This document shows, piece by piece, positions 7,050-8,778 of a stretch of DNA of 8,778 bases. The notes under the pieces were generated by a model. The model searched no databases. It was given only the letters and a program-made list of their open reading frames with translations, and was not told the DNA's origin. The stretch's first letter is position 1, and each line of letters begins with the position of its first letter. Position numbers and translations under genes: made by a program. The stretch covers positions 1-8,778 of the forward strand of contig CAMLNH010000098.1 in assembly GCA_946481355.1 (NCBI GenBank), read 5' to 3'. The DNA is from an uncultured Curvibacter sp. (GTDB lineage: Bacteria; Pseudomonadota; Gammaproteobacteria; Burkholderiales; Burkholderiaceae).

Positions 7050-7067
7050 GCCGGGGATATCCCCGGC
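7050..7067. repeat. 18-bp perfect palindrome between binding-protein and amidohydrolase genes
   Basis: GCCGGGGATATCCCCGGC is fully self-complementary. As RNA it forms a 7-bp GC-rich stem with a four-base loop. No T-run follows on either strand, so it is not a standard intrinsic terminator. It could be a processing or attenuation hairpin in a two-gene mRNA, or a protein-binding site for the amidohydrolase gene. Confidence 0.5.
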
Positions 7068-7079
7068 CGCTTTGATTGC

Positions 7080-8207
7080 TCAGGTACGCACGCGACCGTC
7101 GCCGGTCAGCATGGAGAGCTCGACAAAGCTTGACGCCACGTGGTTGCTGGCCGAGAAATTGACCTGGAAACCGCCCAGACTCTGGCTGCCGATGGACTCG
7201 ATGCCCTGGACCAGGGCCTCGCGGCTGCCGATCCGGGCCCCCGCACGCTTGAGGCCTTCAGTCACGACCTTGGCCGCCAGATAACCCTCCATGCTGGAGA
7301 AGTTGGCCTGCACGTTACCGGCCTTCCTGACGGCGTCGGCAAATTCGCGTGCGATCGGACGCGCTGCGCTGTAGGGCGAGGGCATGACCTGCGAGACCAC
7401 CACGCCAGCACCATCCTTGCCCAGCTCGTCGGCCAGCGCCTGGGTGCCCACGAAGGACACGTTGTAGAAAGTGCCACCGTAGCCGGCCGCGCGGGCGGCG
7501 CGGATGTAGGCGGCACAGGACTTGTAGGCGCTGATCTGCACCACGGCATCGGGCATCGTCGCGTTGATGGCACGCACAGCCGCGGCCACGTCCACCGAAT
7601 TGCGCTCCACCGTGGCCGTGGCCACGGGCTTGAGGCCCTGCTTGTCCAGTGCCAGCGTCACGCCGTCCAGTCCGGCCTTGCCGTAGGCATCGTTCTGATG
7701 GAAGACCGCGATCCTCTTCAGGCCCAGATTGGTGAGCTGGCGCACGATCAGGGCTGTCTCGTCGTTGTAGGACGCACGCAGATGGAAGACCTGCTTGTTG
7801 AAGGGGTCGCGCAGGCCCATGGCTCCAGTGAACGGTGCAATGAAGGGAACCTGGGCCTTGGTCAGCAAGGGCAGCGCTGCCAGGCTGGTGGGAGTGCCGA
7901 TGTAGCCGAAGAGCGCGTGCACGTCTTCCGCGATGAGCTTCTGGGTGTTGGCCGCGCAGCGGTCGGGCTCGTAGCCGTCGTCCAGCGAACGGATCTCGAC
8001 CATCTTGCCACCGATGCCTCCCTGGGCATTGAGCTGCTCGAACCAGAGCTTGGCACCCTGCTGGAACTGGATACCGAGTTCCGCGGCGGGGCCGGTGAAG
8101 GCGGCCGACTGGCCAAGGATGATCTTGTTGCTGCCCTGTGCCTTGAGCAGGGTGGGAGCGGCCAGCAGGGATGCCGCGGCCAGGCTGAATTGGCGACGAG
8201 TTGTCAT
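7080..8207 (-). CDS. LivJ-type ABC transporter periplasmic binding protein
   Basis: This 375-residue protein belongs to the type I periplasmic binding family (Peripla_BP_6) that feeds branched-chain-amino-acid-type ABC importers. The start at 8207 is chosen because AGGAA (8213-8217) sits five bases upstream and the protein then opens with a twin-arginine leader, TTRRQFSLAAA, with likely cleavage after LKA (residues 21-23). The frame extends to an ATG at 8252 without a good ribosome site, across a hairpin. Family features include the opening IILGQSAAFTGPAAELG, the domain-1 segment FEQLNAQGGIGGKMVEI, GYIGTPTSLAALPLL for ligand contact, and IAVFHQNDAYGKAGLDG starting the second lobe. No permease or ATPase genes are adjacent; the next gene is an M20 amidohydrolase, suggesting an amide or acyl-amino acid ligand. 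That link is inferred. A sensory rather than transport role is possible. Confidence 0.9.
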   Translation of the reverse strand: MTTRRQFSLAAASLLAAPTLLKAQGSNKIILGQSAAFTGPAAELGIQFQQGAKLWFEQLNAQGGIGGKMVEIRSLDDGYEPDRCAANTQKLIAEDVHALFGYIGTPTSLAALPLLTKAQVPFIAPFTGAMGLRDPFNKQVFHLRASYNDETALIVRQLTNLGLKRIAVFHQNDAYGKAGLDGVTLALDKQGLKPVATATVERNSVDVAAAVRAINATMPDAVVQISAYKSCAAYIRAARAAGYGGTFYNVSFVGTQALADELGKDGAGVVVSQVMPSPYSAARPIAREFADAVRKAGNVQANFSSMEGYLAAKVVTEGLKRAGARIGSREALVQGIESIGSQSLGGFQVNFSASNHVASSFVELSMLTGDGRVRT

Positions 8208-8212
8208 CTTGA

Positions 8213-8217
8213 TTCCT
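8213..8217 (-). promoter_or_regulatory. Ribosome binding site deciding the LivJ-type gene start
   Basis: AGGAA on the minus strand, five bases before the ATG at 8207. It supports the start that puts TTRRQF at the N-terminus instead of the upstream ATG at 8252. Confidence 0.75.
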
Positions 8218-8224
8218 AGACAGC

Positions 8225-8252
8225 GTGACACCAGGCTTGTGGCCTGGTTCAC
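8225..8252 (-). promoter_or_regulatory. Leader hairpin upstream of the LivJ-type gene
   Basis: GTGA (8225-8228) and ACCAGGC (8230-8236) pair with GCCTGGT (8242-8248) and TCAC (8249-8252), giving 11 base pairs with one bulged base and a TTGTG loop. It lies 18-45 bases upstream of the start codon. It could act as an operator in DNA or a leader structure in mRNA. I see no T-run after it, and no clear promoter apart from a poor -10-like TGTAACAAT at about 8269-8277 on the minus strand. Confidence 0.45.
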
Positions 8253-8283
8253 ATGATCAGGACACTGATTGTTACAGTGACCC

Positions 8284-8315
8284 TAAAAGGAAAAGTCCTC
8301 GTAAGAGGGCTTTTC
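8284..8315 (-). terminator. Intrinsic terminator after tRNA-fMet
   Basis: An 11-bp stem (8290-8300 with 8305-8315, one G-T wobble) and a four-base loop lie 6 bases past the encoded CCA of the tRNA. On the minus strand the 3' arm ends in CTTTTC and is followed by CTTTT, giving a U-rich tail. It should end transcription from tRNA-fMet and any read-through from rplQ, and so insulate the LivJ-type gene. Confidence 0.75.
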
Positions 8316-8320
8316 GGATT

Positions 8321-8397
<77 letters not shown>

Positions 8398-8407
8398 GCA
8401 ATCCAGC

Positions 8408-8413
8408 ATTATA
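8408..8413 (-). promoter_or_regulatory. Consensus -10 box for tRNA-fMet
   Basis: A perfect TATAAT on the minus strand, placed so that transcription would start at about 8401, four bases before the mature tRNA 5' end. The -35 region would fall inside the last codons of rplQ (about 8430-8437), where no good TTGACA match is visible. The tRNA probably has its own promoter as well as read-through from the ribosomal operon. Confidence 0.6.
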
Positions 8414-8419
8414 GCCTAT

Positions 8420-8778
8420 TTACTCAGCCTTCGCTGCTTCGGTTTCAGCGGGGCGATCCACCAGCTCGACGAGTGCCATGGGGGCGTTGTCGCCGACGCG
8501 GAAACCCATCTTGAGGATGCGGGTGTAGCCACCCGGACGAGTCTTGAAGCGCGGGCCGAGATCGTTGAAGAGCTTGGTCACGCTGTCGCGGCTGCGCAGG
8601 CGGTCGAAGGCCAGGCGGCGGTTGGCCAGCGTGGGTTCCTTGGCCAGGGTGATCATGGGCTCGACGACGCGGCGCAGTTCCTTGGCCTTGGGGACCGTGG
8701 TCTTGATGACTTCGTGCTCGATGAGCGAGTTCATCATGTTGCGCAGCATGGCGAGGCGGTGCTCGCTGGTGCGGTTGA
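8420..8778 (-). CDS. rplQ: 50S ribosomal protein L17, 5' end missing
   Basis: L17 is a structural protein of the large ribosomal subunit. The window shows 118 residues, beginning [22 protein letters not shown] and ending AETEAAKAE before a TAA stop. Family members begin about ten residues earlier (MRH..GLRKL), so only the extreme N-terminus is cut by the right edge. The Met at 8749 is internal, not the start. [15 protein letters not shown] near the C-terminus is typical. rplQ normally ends the alpha operon with rpoA just upstream, which would lie to the right of this window. Confidence 0.97.
   Translation of the reverse strand, partial: NRTSEHRLAMLRNMMNSLIEHEVIKTTVPKAKELRRVVEPMITLAKEPTLANRRLAFDRLRSRDSVTKLFNDLGPRFKTRPGGYTRILKMGFRVGDNAPMALVELVDRPAETEAAKAE

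Noticed and set aside
5913..8219. Plus-strand open frames of 406 and 359 residues (5913-7133, 7140-8219)
   Set aside because: They are antisense to the amidohydrolase and binding-protein genes, which have full-length family features.
8420..8749. rplQ starting at the Met at 8749
   Set aside because: The conserved L17 residues NRTSEHRLA continue upstream to the window edge, so this Met is internal.

Overview
The window is an ordinary-looking stretch of a high-GC betaproteobacterial chromosome, most like a Comamonadaceae or Burkholderiales genome. This lineage is inferred from the protein styles (an FcbT/TakP-type TRAP transporter, a LivJ-type binding protein with a Tat-like leader, a type III pantothenate kinase, a persulfide dioxygenase-rhodanese fusion) and from base composition. 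No database search was possible. I see no insertion sequence, phage gene, CRISPR array or integrase.

Layout. (1) Positions 1-3544, minus strand: a TRAP transporter read in the order binding protein (dctP-type), small permease (dctQ-type), large permease (dctM-type, running off the left edge). The two permease genes overlap by 4 bases. A stem-loop lies in the gap between binding protein and permeases. The large permease carries a 68-residue acidic insert made of three imperfect repeats. (2) Positions 3545-3881: a 337-base divergent intergenic region with a perfect 8-bp dyad just upstream of dctP, three GTTTTC-type repeats and a weak candidate promoter for the rightward genes. (3) Positions 3882-5804, plus strand: a persulfide dioxygenase-rhodanese fusion followed after 27 bases by type III pantothenate kinase (coaX). 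(4) Positions 5820-8207, minus strand: a LivJ-type periplasmic binding protein followed by an M20 amidohydrolase, with an 18-bp perfect palindrome between them. The amidohydrolase converges on coaX with only a 15-base gap. (5) Positions 8284-8778, minus strand: the 3' part of rplQ (ribosomal protein L17), a consensus TATAAT box, an initiator tRNA-fMet with encoded CCA, and a terminator hairpin.

How the genes may work together. The TRAP genes form one secondary uptake system, probably for a small organic acid; the substrate cannot be read from sequence. The persulfide dioxygenase-rhodanese detoxifies glutathione persulfide and links to sulfite and thiosulfate. CoaX makes 4'-phosphopantothenate for CoA. 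The binding protein and amidohydrolase look like a two-gene unit that could capture and hydrolyse an N-acyl amino acid or similar amide, but no Liv permease or ATPase genes are in view. No clearly new biological system is evident. The best leads are the repeat-bearing acidic insert in the TRAP permease and the undescribed dyads and hairpins in the leaders.
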